Shown one piece after another: positions 45,272 to 60,342 of a stretch of 64,000 nt of DNA (position 1 is the first letter of the stretch; the number at the start of each line of letters is the position of its first letter). The stretch lies in the NCBI GenBank assembly GCA_036583965.1, contig JAZBQD010000014.1, forward strand, positions 65,502,395-65,566,394, written 5' to 3'. The notes below the pieces were generated by a model. That model was given only the letters and a program-made list of their open reading frames with translations. It did no database searches and was not told where the DNA came from. Source of the DNA: Prunella strophiata. Taxonomy: Eukaryota > Chordata > Aves > Passeriformes > Prunellidae. The translations under genes and the position numbers were made by a program.

Positions 45272-48200
45272 TTTTTGCATATGTGTTACGTGTTGTTGCA
45301 AAACCACCACCTCAAGCTTCCCCACCACCACCTCAGGTGGACGTGTTATTTTTTTCCAAGCAGACCTTGCACAAAATAAAGTTGGATCGTGTTTCGTGGT
45401 GAATCCTGCTTGGGCGGGGGGGAGAGAAGGTAAAATCGGGAAGCGAGCAAAAAATAATGACACTTGAGCAGCGACAGACCTTCTTAGTATTCAACTCTTG
45501 TGGATTTATTGTATTTGGGGTGTTTTTTTCCCTCTCCTCGGCTGTGTACATCCGTGTGTTTCAAAGAAAAGCTGAATTGAGGTTGCTTTATTAAAAATCC
45601 ACGCAGGTAATTAATTGTACGTGGGCAGGGGAGAGCCGCTGGCGTGTAACTTGTTCGCTCGGGGTATGTTTGCTTTTGGAAAAGAGGATATTTTAAAAGG
45701 GATCGTGAGGGGAGAAATATTTGAATTCATGTCGGGCAAGAAGCACAGCTCTGTGTTTCAGTCTTCTTGTTGTTGTTTTCTTTAATTAAAGGGGGAAAAA
45801 GATACAGCCGCTGGTAGGCATTTTCACAGGTGGACTTCCCAGCCCTAGGGATTTATTTTGGTTGGGGATTTATCCCTTCTCCCGCCGATGAGATGCTTTT
45901 GCCCTGATGGATTTGACTCGAGATTCGTTTCTCCTTTTGTGTTCCCAAGTATTGGACGGGAATATCTCCATGAAACGCTGTGTGTGTCCTGCATGCCAAG
46001 TTCAAGGCAGGTGACTGCTTGGTTGTAATGTCACGCTGGTGAAAAGGGGGACACAGTGTCAAGACTTGCTGTCTGGGGAGTGCTCTGCAAAATTACGATT
46101 GAGGCAAAGAAATTCAAAGATGGAAATAAACTCACTTGGTGGGAATAGTAAATAAACACTGCTGTGTATCGTGGTAGGGGGGTCTGGGGCATCACACATG
46201 GTCCCTGTTAAAACTAGAGAGGCAGGGACTTGCAGGACGTGTCTGAAGTGCATTGGAGGTCTGTATCCATTAGCAAACCTATCAAGGGTGTAATTTTACA
46301 GAGAACAGGTTTGGTTTGTGGGGTTGTAGTACTGAACATGCTCCCAACTTGGAGGCAGAGTTAGTGCATGACTGGGCTGGAGCATGGAGGCGGTGAAAGC
46401 AAAATGTGGAAAAACAAAACTGAAATTTTGCTTTTTTTTCTTTCCGTCCTTATGGGCCTGTAAAAGGAGTATTTGCTAGAAATAGGTGACTGTTTTGCCA
46501 ATCTCAGTTGCCACTTCTTATAGCTTTAGTGTATGAGACAATGCCTCAGTGTATGAGACAATCTATTTAACCTTATTTTAATAGGTAAATCCAGTTATGA
46601 TGGTACATTATTAGTAATTAATAATTTTATCTGTAGTCACTTTTTGGATGTAGAAAGTCAAATAGAAAGCTCCACTAAAAGCATACCCTAGAGAGAAAAT
46701 GATGTCTTTTTACTTTGAAAATGGAGGAGATAAAAATCACGTTTTGTATGTGTCTGCACTCTCATACTCTTTTGTATCACAGTTGATTAGAAAGATAATT
46801 ATGTATAAATAGTTGTCTCTTGTAATTGGCCTTTGCCTCTTGCAGGAGTTATTCTGTAATGTCACAGTTTAGTGTTTACTGTTGTGAAATTGATACAGTT
46901 TTCCAGTGCCTGGACTGTGACATCCAAGGCAGAAAAAGGAAACCAAAGAGAAAAGGCTATGCTATATGAATTGGTTGGTAAGGCACCATCTGCTATTGAT
47001 GTGTGCCCATATAATGCTTATTCTGTCCCTTATCACAATGATAATAGTGACCAAATCAAGAGAAAACCCATTCCTGTGCTGAAACGCAGCCACCTCTGGG
47101 GTGAAATGTGGTGACTTTAAAGCAGCAGCTGCAGACCAGAAGAGTATTGTGACCAGCTGGATGTACAGGGAAGTGCTAGAGAAGAAACTGTGTGTAATCT
47201 GTACATCTAAGGACCATGAGTCCCTAAGTCATCTAAGTCCAAGTTTCCAAATGCTTGTTTCCACAGATCTTGAGTGTCCTTGGATGAAGGGGCTGAGTGT
47301 GGCAGGTAGACCCTGACTGGCTGGCCATCAGGTAGCCCACCAAGCCACTTCATCACACCCTCTGCTCAACAGGACAGCTGGTGATCATGCAAGGCAGCAT
47401 AAATCCTGCCAGTTTAGTCTCATGAGAGAAGCTTTTACTTCCTCGATGTCATATCTCAAACTTCACCTTTACCCATTGCATGGGCTGGGCGTGCTCGGGA
47501 AGCAGAGGAATCCTTTGTGTAGCGCCTCATCGCTGACCTCTCCAGTTCTGTGCTGTGGTTTTTCCCCTCATTTTCTTACCAGGCCCTTCTCATTCTATAG
47601 AATTGCTGTGTTAGGCTGGATTTTAGTTTACATACTGGGTTGTTCCTCCTCTTGTGCCTTCGAGACAGTCGTGCTGTACAAATAAACAGCCACGTAACAA
47701 AAAAGTGGCTTCCAGGAGACTTTTCCAGTCCTGTGGCTCTTTGGTCAGAGGTGCAGGTGTGCTGCTTGTGGAAGGAGCTGCTCATGCCACCCTCTGCTTG
47801 TGTCACACCTTTGAAGTGAATCCCCCCAAAGTCCCTTCCATGAGTTAATCTCTGCCTCAGTTTTTGTGAGGCAAGTAAATATAAAACCAGTTGAAGGAGG
47901 GAGTAACTGGGAGGGCATGGAAGGAGTGAGGTGGGGAGGTGGCTCTTTCAAGACACTGAATATATTGTTCAGTCTTGAGCGATTTGCCGAAGGACAGAGT
48001 GTGTGCCAGTATCAGAGTCAGAAACAGTATCCAGGAGAGCTGCCTTTAGATACTTCTTTTTTACTTGGACTTACTATTTCTCTCTGTGTAAACAAAGCTC
48101 TGATTTTAGTGAACACCTGCCTGGTGTTAAAACAGAGGCCTTAGCAGCAAAATATTCTTTTATTTAAAACAGAAACTCAGTGGTGATTTTTTTTTTTTTT

Positions 48201-51200
48201 AATATCTTGTAACATCTATGTATATGAAATGCCAATGCTAATTCTTCAGTCATCACAGGCATTAATTTCTATGGGTGAATATCCTAAGGTGTCACTGATC
48301 CTCCTTTCTTCAGAATTGGGAGGCCAGTGACATCAGTATGAGTCAAGCCAGCTGAGCAATACAGCCCTGATGTACATTGCTGATTCCTTACTGAGGTGAA
48401 GTTTGAAAGTTTGCCTTGGTCTCTGGGAAGGTAAAGTTTTCATTATAAATCTGCTTTCCTTCTGTAAAGCAAGAACCCAGATAATTGGCATCTGGTGGGA
48501 TAATTTGCTGTGAAAATGAACACAGTAATTTAGGGCAGGCGTAGCTATTCCCTAAAATCTGTGAAATATTTGAGCTGAGTCTCTCCAGTGTGAGCAAAGG
48601 TTTTTTTAGGAGGTGCTGATACTGAGCACATTTTCTGTGGTTAATTTGATGTACATGAAATAAACTGCAGATATATTGATAAATTGTGTAGTAAAACTGT
48701 AGCAATGTGTTCAGTGTTCATTTTTTCCAGATCACTTGAATTCTAATTTTTTTTATCGTTTTTCATTCCAGATTACCATCATGAGATATATAAGATCTCT
48801 GACTACAGCAATGATGTTAATGGGGAGACCAAAGAAACACAACCAGTTTTTTTAGGTATGTGCTTGTGTTGATTAATTTTCGAGCAGCATTGCGTGGCCA
48901 TTTGCAATTAGGGAGGAAAAAACCTCTGTGCAAGCACAGAAAGCGCCTGCCATTGTTTAATATGACGTTCTTTTCAAGACCCTTTTATTCTATGAATTGC
49001 CAATATATCCTTTATTAACACTGCTAAAAGTTGTAATTTCAGACATAAATGTTTATTAGTGTCTACACACAGTGCTAATTATCACTCACTCAGAGAGCCA
49101 GATGCTGACTCTGCAGTTTTGCAGCTCTGTGCTCACCCCATTTACATTGCATATTCCCTGGCATGCTTCACTGGCAATAGTTTGTGTAATTGGGGTATTA
49201 CATCTTTGACATCTGGATAACAGAAATTCAATTTCCAGGAAGCTGCTATTTGTTTGGTTTTGCTTCTGCCTTGGGTGGGATAGAGGATTAATGTGCTGTC
49301 TTAATGTAATGTCCTTTCACCTCTGGAGCTTGCCTGCTAATCCTGGCATGGCAAAATTAAATTAAATCAACAGTTAAAAATGTGTAAAGAAAATACAGAA
49401 GTAATATAGAGTCTGCAGCATGATATGTATTACAGCATATCAGTGACTAGCTATCAGTGAACCTTTACCTTTCTTGTGTGCTTTTTATCCTGTATAACTC
49501 CTCAGCTGCAGAGTGCTTCTTCCTTTCCTGCTTCTATCCCCTTCCAGTTGCATCCAGGACCTCACCTGGATAAAGCCCTCTTGGCAAAGATTTGGCAGGC
49601 TAAATTCAAAGAAGGAAGGGCCAGTTTTTTGAGCTGTATAAAGCAAACTTGTGAGCACTCTGTTTGGGCTTTGGAGAAAGCAGATGCATTTGCAGCAAGA
49701 AATTTGGGGATGTCTGCCTATCCTTTTCAGCACCAGGAGCCTAAACATTTTTGTGGGGTGATTTAAGGTTTCTGTAGTCTGTGTGTGTTGCCCCCTGGAG
49801 CCAGCAAGTAGCATTGAAATGTGGGAATTGGTACCTGAAGTTATTCTGCATGCAAAATGCCTTTGTCTCCTAAATTCATAGTGCCACATCCTCTTCTAGA
49901 GGTCAGCAGCAAATGGGAGAGGATAGGAGGATGTGTTTAAATGGGGGTGGGAGCTGCCTTAAATTCCCTTCTCAGCTTTTCACCATTTGAGCAAGTATTT
50001 CTTCCCTACACCCATTTCCACTGCTGTGCTTTGTGTTTGGATTTCATGTTCTGCAAGCACTTTTGGTGAAGTCTAATAAACCTGATGGAGTGAGCTCTAC
50101 CACAGGTTTACTTGAAATGCTTTTTCTTCCAACTCTAAGTCATGATAAGCTTTGGCAAAAATTAGGCATCAGCCAGGGTGCTCTAAGAATGTGCAGAAGT
50201 CTGTGCTTTAACATTTGTGCTGTGAGTCAGACCAACTGATCTTGATTTTGGCTTGGTTGTGTTGTCCTTAGATTTGTTTGGGTTTTTCTGTTTTACTAAG
50301 TCCAGCTTTTCATTGTGACTGAAAGTGTTCTGGCATTTAAGTGCCTCAAGTTCACCTATTTCAGGAGTCAGTCAGAAATTAACCTTTAAGAATGTGAATC
50401 CTGTCAAGGATCTTCCTTATCAGGTATAGTCAGGGTGTAATTGCTGCTTCATTTGATTTCACTGCTTTATGCCAAAATTTATCTCTGAAGGATGTTTATT
50501 CCAACTTGGTGTTTTAGAGTCAAGTTTGTTCTCCAGTTTAAGTGATCCATGGGATCAGCAGTGGAAACCTCAGTGTGCTGCAGCCTTTAGTATGGAATGG
50601 ATGCTATGATACAGCATCCATTCCCTTTAGGGAAGGTAAAATGTTAGTGGCAATCTATAAATGAGTGGAGCTTTATGACGAATGGGATGTGGAAATGCCT
50701 TTGTTGCACAGCTGAGCCTGGTTAACTCAAAACTGCTGCTGAGAAGAGGGGAGCTGCTAGGGTGAATTAGTAAATCAGAAGAATCCAGTTTGTTTAAGAT
50801 ACAGATAAATTAAGAATGAGATGTCAAGACCTGATGAACCTAGATTGTCTTTTTTGCACCAGCATAGACAGGCACAATACAGCTTTGTGTAAACATAGGC
50901 TGAAAATTGGAGAAAGCTTCAGTGCAATTAAAGTAACATGGTACTGGATATGACCTCTGATGGTGTAGAGTCCAACTGCTATCTGAATAGAGCTTGGGAA
51001 GTTTTCTCATGTAGTGCAGTGTTGGGAGTGGGGATGTGGTGGCTTGTCCTCTCCCCCAGTCCTTTGTTCTGATAACGTGATGAACAAGAAGTCACATCTT
51101 TCTAGATGAAGGACATGCTAACCACAGTCTTTACAAAATTCTAGGGGAATGTGGAATATCACTGCTATATTTTGTGGATGAGGACTGGCATTTATTTTGT

Positions 51201-54200
51201 TTTGAAGGAAAGGGCTTAGTTATCTGGTACCAGGACAGACTGCTCAGCCTGAGAAGGAGGAGGCAGCCCAGAGTAAAATGCTTAAACCTCAAACATGGGT
51301 GACATTTAAAACTGACCTGACTTCCATTTTTCCAGTAAAGTCACAGGGCTGCTAGCCCAGACTTGGTAGTACAAGCCCTTGAAGGGACTATGTACACCTG
51401 TGTCTTGTGGACAGGATATGATTAAACTTACACTGTCTATTAAAAACAAATCTTTTGCACATACCATATTGGTTTTTTTTCAGTCTTAATATTTTTATTA
51501 CCAACACAAAAAAGTGGAAATACAGCATACTTCCAGACTGAGTGTTTTTACAATGCTTTCAACTTGAAATTCAGGCTCTATGTTTGAAAGGTTAATGCAG
51601 AAAACTAATTATATTATCCTGGTAATCAAATGTGTGATGAGACATTTGTCTGTGTAATTAACAGTGAAGAACTTTTATAGTTTCATAAAATTGCATGCTA
51701 CGCACAGTGTGCTTGGAGCATTTGTTTTGAAGAGATGTCCAAAACAGAGATGTTTATGACTGATATAAAGTGGAACTGAAATGTACTGTAATGCAGGTGT
51801 CTGTGCATTTTACAGCATTTCACATTGTTGAAATGGAAGGCAGCAGATTAATAACTTCACTGTGTCATGGTAAAATAAATAATGTGTTCTTGGAGCAGGG
51901 GAGCAATGCATAAGTTACTCACTAATTTCAAGAATTTATTCTGTCCCAGAAATTATATCCTCTGCAATTTATTCACAGAGAAAAAGTTGACTTAACAAGT
52001 AACTTCACAGACTTGTGTTACTGTTAATAGGATTGTATCCCAAGTCTGGTTGTTGCAGTAGTGGCTTCTGTAATTAAGACTGCATAAAAGTTTATTTTAT
52101 GTATCTGTGTTCTCTAATGATGTAACTTTGTAAAGTATTTCCCTTTGGGGCTAAAGCATGGTCTTGGCCTGGGACATTTCCAAGAACTGGGGGAAGTTGT
52201 TGCATATCTATTATTACTTTTTTAATTATATGACCCCATTAATATATACTTTTATTGAACAGTTGCTCACTTGTCCTTTCCCAAGTGATTTAGCTGGCAC
52301 AGTGTGGCATGAAAGTGTGTAACTTGGGCTTCTGTAGCTTCTCCTGGTGGGTGTTCTGAAACTCTTTCACCAGGCTCTTCCAAAGACTGACTTTGTTTGT
52401 GGTGGGAGTGGTGGCTGGGCCACCTGGTATGACCCAGTTTTCAGGAAAATAACCCCAAAAGCCTGAATGGTCTCAGGGTCTGATCCTGGGTTTCATTCTG
52501 CAAAATTCTTTGCTTATTTAGTGTTTGTGTGGCTTAATAGCTTTGTTTGTCTCATGATAGGAAGGGTTAGCAAACTATGTGTTTCTGTGCTTGCTTTGTA
52601 AGAGGTCTGATTTGAGGGTGGTCCAGTTTTCTTGCATATCTAATTCTAGTGCTTTGTGTGGTGACATGAACATAGGAAAGTGCTTTGAGGTGATGTTTTA
52701 GAGCATTGCTAAGATGCCTCAACTTAGTCAGCTTCAGTGTCCCCAGTGTTAGTTTAGCAGAGTCAAATTCTCCAGCTTGTAACTTATGTTGCTTGTGTGA
52801 CCCTCTGACACATGTTCATGACCACTGCCCTCCCTGCTGACTTGGGGTTTAGGTTTTTAATTTGCTAAGGATGTTGTTGCCTGTATTCTTTCTTCAGCTA
52901 GAATCTTACATGCTGGCAAAGACCTGGGATCACCTTTTTGGGAAATGTGTGCTTAGCCCATCAGTTTAGTTACACGGATGCCCAATTCCAATTATGCACA
53001 GAGAAGTCACAATAAGATTCCACGTGATTTAGGAGACCTTTGCTCTGATAAGGAATCATGCACATGGATCCTCTATTTTCTCCATGCTGACCTCAGCAAC
53101 TTTCTGTTTCAGGACAACTTGTGTACAAGATGACAAAAAAATACCTTGGTTTTTGAAAGTTATGATTTGATGTGGGTATAGTTCTTGCTGAGAAGGGATG
53201 CTGAGCTTCCTTCTAGGATAACTGTCTCTGAAGGAAATACCTGAACACTGTGTAGCATTCCAAAATGTGTTTTGGTGAGTTCAGCCTGGTTGAGCAGTGG
53301 AGACGTGTGCCCTGTGTGCTCATGCTTCCTGATTCCTTGAGCTGAATCAGCCCTTTACAATCTTCAAACACAGCAGGCGAGTTTTGCTGGCCCCCTTCCA
53401 GAGAGGGCAGCATTCAAATGGCATCTAATAAATTGCACTTTAATATGCTTAATTATATAACCCTTTACACTTATTTGTTATTTTTTTGTTGAGCTTTCAC
53501 GCCATATGCTTCAACTTCCACTTTTTCTCACCTCTGAAGCCTTGTTTCCATACAAACCAGGCTCATGTTGTCAGCTCACATGTGCTTGTCTGGCTGTCTG
53601 TCACTGCCATTCCTACCCTCGCAACAGCTCCACCAATTTCAGCCTGGTTGGACACAAAGGTGGAAATCTGAGATAAAAGTAACTTCAGTAAGCAGCCTGA
53701 TCCAGGAAAAATCTCTATTTGTACGTTTAAGAAAGGAAAAAATTCTATAGGTGTTACATCTGTCCAAAAACCATAAAATTAAACTATAATAAATAGAAAA
53801 ACTGTATTTTCAAACTCAACTCGTGAATATTTCCCAAAATATATGAGAAACATAAATGTTAAAAATAAAGGAAGGAATTGCAAAATGCTGGACAAAGAGA
53901 ACATGATGGTTATTTAGTTTTGTGAGTTGAAGGAAGGAAATAGCAGATACAAACATTTGTCCAACTTTAATTCTCTTCATCCATTTATACACTTTAAAAC
54001 ACACACGTTAATACAGCCATGGTTACCACTTCTGTGATACTGGGAAAAAATTAATGCTTGACCATATCAATATGGTCACATATAATTTTATAATTGTTTG
54101 CAGTGCTCTGATAATATTTGATAAACTGTTCAGGAAAAGTATAACAAGGTGTTGGTAGGTAATGTGATTTATTAAGTTTAATAAACATAGTAGTGAAAAG

Positions 54201-57200
54201 ATAGGCATATAGGAGTGAAGAGTGTAATAAATTAATTATCATTAATATGTTGTTAACTGGAGTTGTTTATGGGTCTGCTGCTTCAGACAGCTGCACACTT
54301 AGCACGTGGATGCTACTGCACCCTGGAACAGTTTTCTGGTTTACATTTGTTCCTTTGTAATTTTAAACATTCTTGCAGCTTTCAAAGCAGGAAGTTTTTA
54401 TGTCCTCTACACTTTCAGTAAGGAAATAGATTGAAATGAATTTTGAGGAAATTACTTTTTATGTTGTGTAGCATTTATTAAAGGGCTTTGTTTTGCTTTT
54501 TTTTTTTCCTTTTTGTTGTTTTATAAGATTACAGTCAGGTCACATAGGAAAAATATAGGTTGTTTGTCAGGGGCTATTGTGGAAACAACTGTAACAGTAG
54601 TTATTTAAAATTGTTAATATGTTCTTGTTATGACAATTGACATCTCCATACACAAGTTCCTAAACAGGGGTCTAACTTGCCATGGTTCTATTTGAGTAGC
54701 ATTTTGTAAGTGTCTTAGTTTTTTGCAAGTAACTCCAGTGGTTTCAGATAAAACCCAGGGATTTACATGGGGTATCCAAATGGCAGATCCTGTAGGCAGC
54801 CTTTGGAGGCATCCCCATCTCCTTAGAAATGGTGAGGAGCTCTGGTATGTGTACAGAGAGAGGCTGAAGTCTGCACCACTCTTCTCAGGCCTCAGCATCT
54901 ATCTTGGAAAGCTTTACACAGATAGATAATGCAGATTTCTATGTAATAAACTATTTTTTTTCCAGTGCTTTGTTATTCTTTTTAGCATTTAAAAGAAGGC
55001 TGGCTCTTCCATAGGACATACTAATTTGAATTGTTGTGTTTTCTCTGTGCCCCATCTACTTTTTTTTTTTTCATTTTTAAATTACATGGTTATTATCTGT
55101 GAAAATTATCAGCAGTGGAATAACTGATAACAAAACATTGTCCTTGGGCTCTAGAGCTAATAGCCAAATGAGATAACCAGGGAGCAAGAAGTTGAATCTG
55201 TTACTGGTGTTGCACCCATCTGCAGATTCAGATGGTGTAACATCATCTGCTCTCCACTCCTGTGGGGAGGATGCTGCTGTTGCTGGTCAGCTACAAACTA
55301 AAAGCTGGAAAAAGGCATGATTGGGAGAGGAGAGATGTAAACTTGCAGTGAAGACTAAGTCAGGCTTATAGCCTGTAGGTTTTTAATGTGCTTTCTTGCA
55401 AAAGGGAAGACATATTTTAAAAACAAACAAAAAAAAAACCCAGAAAAATCCCTGAAAAAAATCCGAAAACACGAACCCTCAACAAACAAGCTTACAAAGG
55501 GTGAATTTTCCTGTAAGGATCTACCTAATCAAAAAGATAAGTTTATCTAGGGTGCAAGTTCAGGGTTTTATTGTAACATAAATGTAGTGGCTTTTTTCTG
55601 TCTAGAGTTAAGTATGCTCATGTCACTGTATAGGAAGACTTCTATATAAAGGAACAAGGGAACAGAATCAAGGCTGAATAAGCTCAATTAACATTAATAT
55701 TTTATGTAATTGGGTAACGGAAATTTAATCTTTCTAACAACATGTCACCCGACCAGACTCGTAGCACAGTCCCTGCACCCAGCAGGAGGAGGTGGGTGGG
55801 AAGCTGTTTTGATACTCACATATATTTTGCCATTGAGTACAAATCCAAATTGCCAACTTAAAACTCCCAGGGTAATGTTAAATGGCACGGCAGGAAGGGA
55901 TTGCTCCAGGCTGTGGTGTGGTGGGAACATTTGGAGCTGGGATAGGGGCAGGTACAGCCATGTACAGGAGAAAGGCAGCATGCAGTGTATGGGTGTGAGA
56001 GGCTCAGTAATTGGAGTCCAGTGCTACTCTGCAGCTTTTCAAGGTTGGGAACTGCAAACAGTCAAGCCCCTGGTTGGGTTGGGGCCAAAAAGTGTCATTT
56101 TAAAGGAATTGGTGCTGTTACTGTTAATTAAATCACACTCACACACATAAATCTGCAGGCAAACCAACAAAATAAATAAATACAGTGCAGAACTTCCTTG
56201 CAGAGGGTTTTTCTCGCAGTGTTAGCTGGAGTGGAAATGGTGCTGGAGTGTTGCTATACAGGGTTGGCAAATATTTTTCTAAGTTTGGACTCAAAGCTTT
56301 CTTGCAAGCCGCCCACTCTCCTCGCTGGGTCGGGTGGGCTGGAGCCAGCTGGCACCAGCCCAGGGAACCGGTGCACCAGGTCAAGCAGGAGGTGCTGGGA
56401 TCCAGCAGAGGTTGGAGCACATTGTTCAGCTCCTCTCCCCTTCTGGTGATTCCCCTCCTAGCACAAAACCTCCCTCTTTTGGGTGTTCAGTACACCAGGC
56501 TTGCAGCAGTTCAGCCACGCTGAGCTTGGCCTGTGCTGGGGAGGGGTTTGCTGCTCTTTTAGCTGTCTGCTTTATCTGCTACCTAAACATGCACCCAAGT
56601 TTAGACAACTGAATGGTGCTATTGAGTTGGTAAAATTGTTCACATGCCTGGAATTTAGCACACTTTCAAGTACCTTGTTGAACCAGGGACGGCACACCTT
56701 GCATCTTGGATTTTTGGAGAGTAGGTTTTTTTAATTCTAAAGTTTCCTTTGTACAGTTGCTTTGCCAAAAATAGGTTTATTTTGGGAAGCAGGAATATAA
56801 ATTGAGTAGAGGATACCAGGCATTATTGTATTAAGTATTCTATAAAAGAAGGTTGATTCATCAGTTTCTAGATCTTACTTATGACATTTGCTTAGGATAT
56901 TTGATTTTTCTATTACCAGTAAGAAAACCAGAAGCTTCTTTCTTCAGAAAGGGCAATGAACACTTCCTTATTACTCATGAAATGTAATGTATGCTTTAAC
57001 GAGCAAAGCAGCTACTATCTGCCCAAAACACATCTTTTCATTGTACAATCAGCAGTTTCATATGTAAAATTAATACTTAAATGGTGCCAGGAGTATTAAG
57101 TATGTAACTTTATTATTTAAATGCCCTGAATTTATTTGGAACAGTTATATTTTTCTTGTATATATTTTCATTTTCTTTTTAGAATCTACATTTTTAAGAC

Positions 57201-60200
57201 ATCCAGCAATTCAGCTATCTGCATTTATACACTTATTAGCTACTGTTTAATTTATTCCTGTATAATCCAGCATTACTAAATTCTGTGGAATAAGGAACTG
57301 ATTCTGTTCATTAAAATCAATAGATGCAGTGCTGTTCTGCATGTGTGTGGTGGTGTGGTGCTTTCTGTGCTTTTTTTTTTTTTTTTTTTTTTTGGTAGGA
57401 TCTATCCTTCAGCATACAGCAAACTGATACATAAAGGGTCTGATCTTTGGGCTTTGCTCAGAGAAAATATCCACTGATGTCAATGCCTGAATAGGATCAG
57501 TCTCTTAAAAGGACAGGTTATTTGAAATTGCTGTAGCTATTATTATTTCCTTCTGGCAAAAAAATAATCTTACTCATCAAAGCCTTAGAAACAACATCAA
57601 GAAAGCCAAGTTCAGCAGGTCTTCCAGGCATGAGAGCTGTCAGCCATGGCTGTGTGAATGCATAGCCTGGTACATCCCAACAACCATTCATCCATCCCTT
57701 TTCTTTCTTGTTGTTATTTATTTATTTATTTGCTCCAACTCTTATTGGCATCTAAAACCACTGATTGCTACCCATTACTGTTTTTGCTAATTTACAGTGA
57801 TAACTGTGGCTCTGTTTTCATTAGGAGATGAAAGCCGGGAAATTAAAAAACAAATTACAGGGATGAGAAGATTACTGAATGACAGCACTGGAAGAATCTA
57901 TCAACGAGTTGGCAAAGAAGGAGAAAAACTGAAGGAGGAGCCCCAAGATTTAGACTTAGCCTGGGCCCAGCGCCTGAACCCCCCTGCGGAGTCCCAGGCG
58001 AGCCTTCATCCGTCACAGAGCGGAGCATGGAATGAGCTGTCACCCCAAGCCAGCCATTTTTCAGGGCAATATGGAACTCGATCCAAAACATTCCAAAATC
58101 AGGCTCGAACTGTGGCATCCAATGGTATGACCTGTTAGACACTGAGAATGGTGCCTTTTTCCCCCCCCCCCCTCCTTGTTCTCTACTAAGTATCTGCCTT
58201 TGTTGTGATGATATATTGTAACACTGCACTGAAAGCAGTTATAGTTCAGAGTCTACAAAATGAGCACATAGTTATCACTTCAAAAAGGTGTGAAAGTGGG
58301 CACTGTACATTCTGCTACCATCTGTCTTAGCTTTTAAAATGGTGATAGGATAGAATTACTCAGTGCCTTTACAAGCTTAATTTCTATACAGTACTTACTA
58401 AAACAGCTTTTGTCAATGTTATTAAATTCATGGCTAATTAAATGTCAACCTCTACCACTCCTCTTTGCTGTGAGTAACGTAGCACTGTTGTGACACCACT
58501 TGTGGAGCAGGATTCTACTGCCTTTCATAAGGGGATGGCATCAGCCTTATAACAGGCCACTGAACTGCAGGTACAAAATTCCATCACAGCCTTAGGCTTT
58601 TATTCAAATGTGACTATTGGAGAAAAGAGATGGTGGAGTCTACCTATGAACAGCATGTACTAGAGTGTGGCCAATCCAGTACTGGCAGAGAATTCTGCCC
58701 TGAAGTAGATGGCAGTGTGCCTTTAAAATGCCTTTTTCTTATTAACTCCCAGAGAATGGAAGTTTTGCTGCCAGATTAAAAAACTCCGCTGTCCAAACCT
58801 CACCATAACAATCTTCTAAATATGGAAGGACCCAAAATTCATCACACATCTCCTTCTTTGTCCTTAGAGGCCCTGGGCACTGGCAGGGACAGTTCTCTGC
58901 ATGCACAGAAGTGCCCAAGCCTGCATAGATTAGGTGCCTTGTTCCCAAATCCAGAAAGTAGGTGGAGCAGCACCTCTATCCCCTCAGGGGCCTGATTCAG
59001 CATGTGAGCTAAAATGTGTTGACAGAATTTGGCCCTATATGCAAGAAAATGTCAGCTTTGATTTTTTGTATGTAGGGGAAGGATTCAGTTGACTTATGAT
59101 CTCTTACAGGTTTTAAGTGGTCAATGGGACGTGGAAGGGTCAGGTTGAGCAACCTTCTGGGCTGGACAGGAGAAATGCCCAGGCTCCAGGAGGCACCTCC
59201 CTCTGCAGCTGTCCTGCTGCTGAAAGGAATGCAATCTTTTGGGTTATTACATAAAGGAGGGTGTGGGCCCTCTCCTCTGGCCGCCTTTGAAAAGACGATC
59301 TGCGTAGCAGTTGGGTCTGAGGTGTCTGCCTCTGATGGGCTGTTGTGATCCTGACTGCTGCTTGGGCTCCAAAGCCTGGTCTCTAGGGAACAAAAACTTT
59401 TAATTTATTTCTGAGCAGTGAGTAAGCCCTGAAACTGCTCCTCATCCAGTACACAGCTCTTCTGGGCATTTTAACATCCTGATTCCTCCCCATCCCTTGC
59501 ATTGAGAGCCTGAGCATCAAACTCACTATTTTAGATGTTATTCAGAGGAATGGACAAAGTTCTTAAAAACTGAGTGTAGAAATGCTGAACAGTACTTTAA
59601 GGGAGATTTTACTCCTTGGATGCTTACCATGGTGTTTAAGTTACCAGAGCAAAACTGCTAAACATAACGTTATTTCCTGGGGCTGTCAGGCTTAGGTCAG
59701 CACTGAGGAGATGTTCAGGTATCTATAGCAGGTGATCTGAGTCCAGAAACTCTTTCTGTCCACTGTGGATAGATACTCTATAGAAAATGAAGATATATGT
59801 TGTAGGCCATCTGAATTGCTCAAAGTTTAATATAATAGACATATCAAGTCCATCTCACTGGTGCACTTATCTACTCACAGGGTAAGGTGGTTCAAGGAGA
59901 GGCTGGAATAAATGTTTAATAGGTGCTGGTATAGCAAACATTCATGAGAAAGCTATTGACAGTGATGCCTGGAGAGGCTACCTACAGCAGAGGCTAGACA
60001 GAGTAGAGAAATAAAGGAGGTATTTATTAAAAAGGCCTTCAAAAGATACACCTTGGGCAGTACAAGAGCCTGGCTGAGGCTACACCCAAGATGGATGGTG
60101 GGTCACAAGTTTTTGACACTTTTATAAGTTTTGTCCATTTGCATATTGAGGTTAATTGTCCAATTACAGCTTCAGGTAATGAAGTCACATTCTCACAGTT

Positions 60201-60305
60201 TTGCTCCCCCAATTTGCTTTTGTTTATACTTTTTGTGGTCTGGAGCTGTGAGGACTGGAAAAGGATTGTTTTGTCTAACTAAACTGTGAAGAGAACTTGC
60301 TAACA

Positions 60306-60342
<37 letters not shown>

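Noticed and set aside
50594..50624. MicroRNA precursor
   Set aside because: A 12-bp stem is far shorter than the roughly 30-bp stem of known precursors, and the flanks do not extend the pairing.
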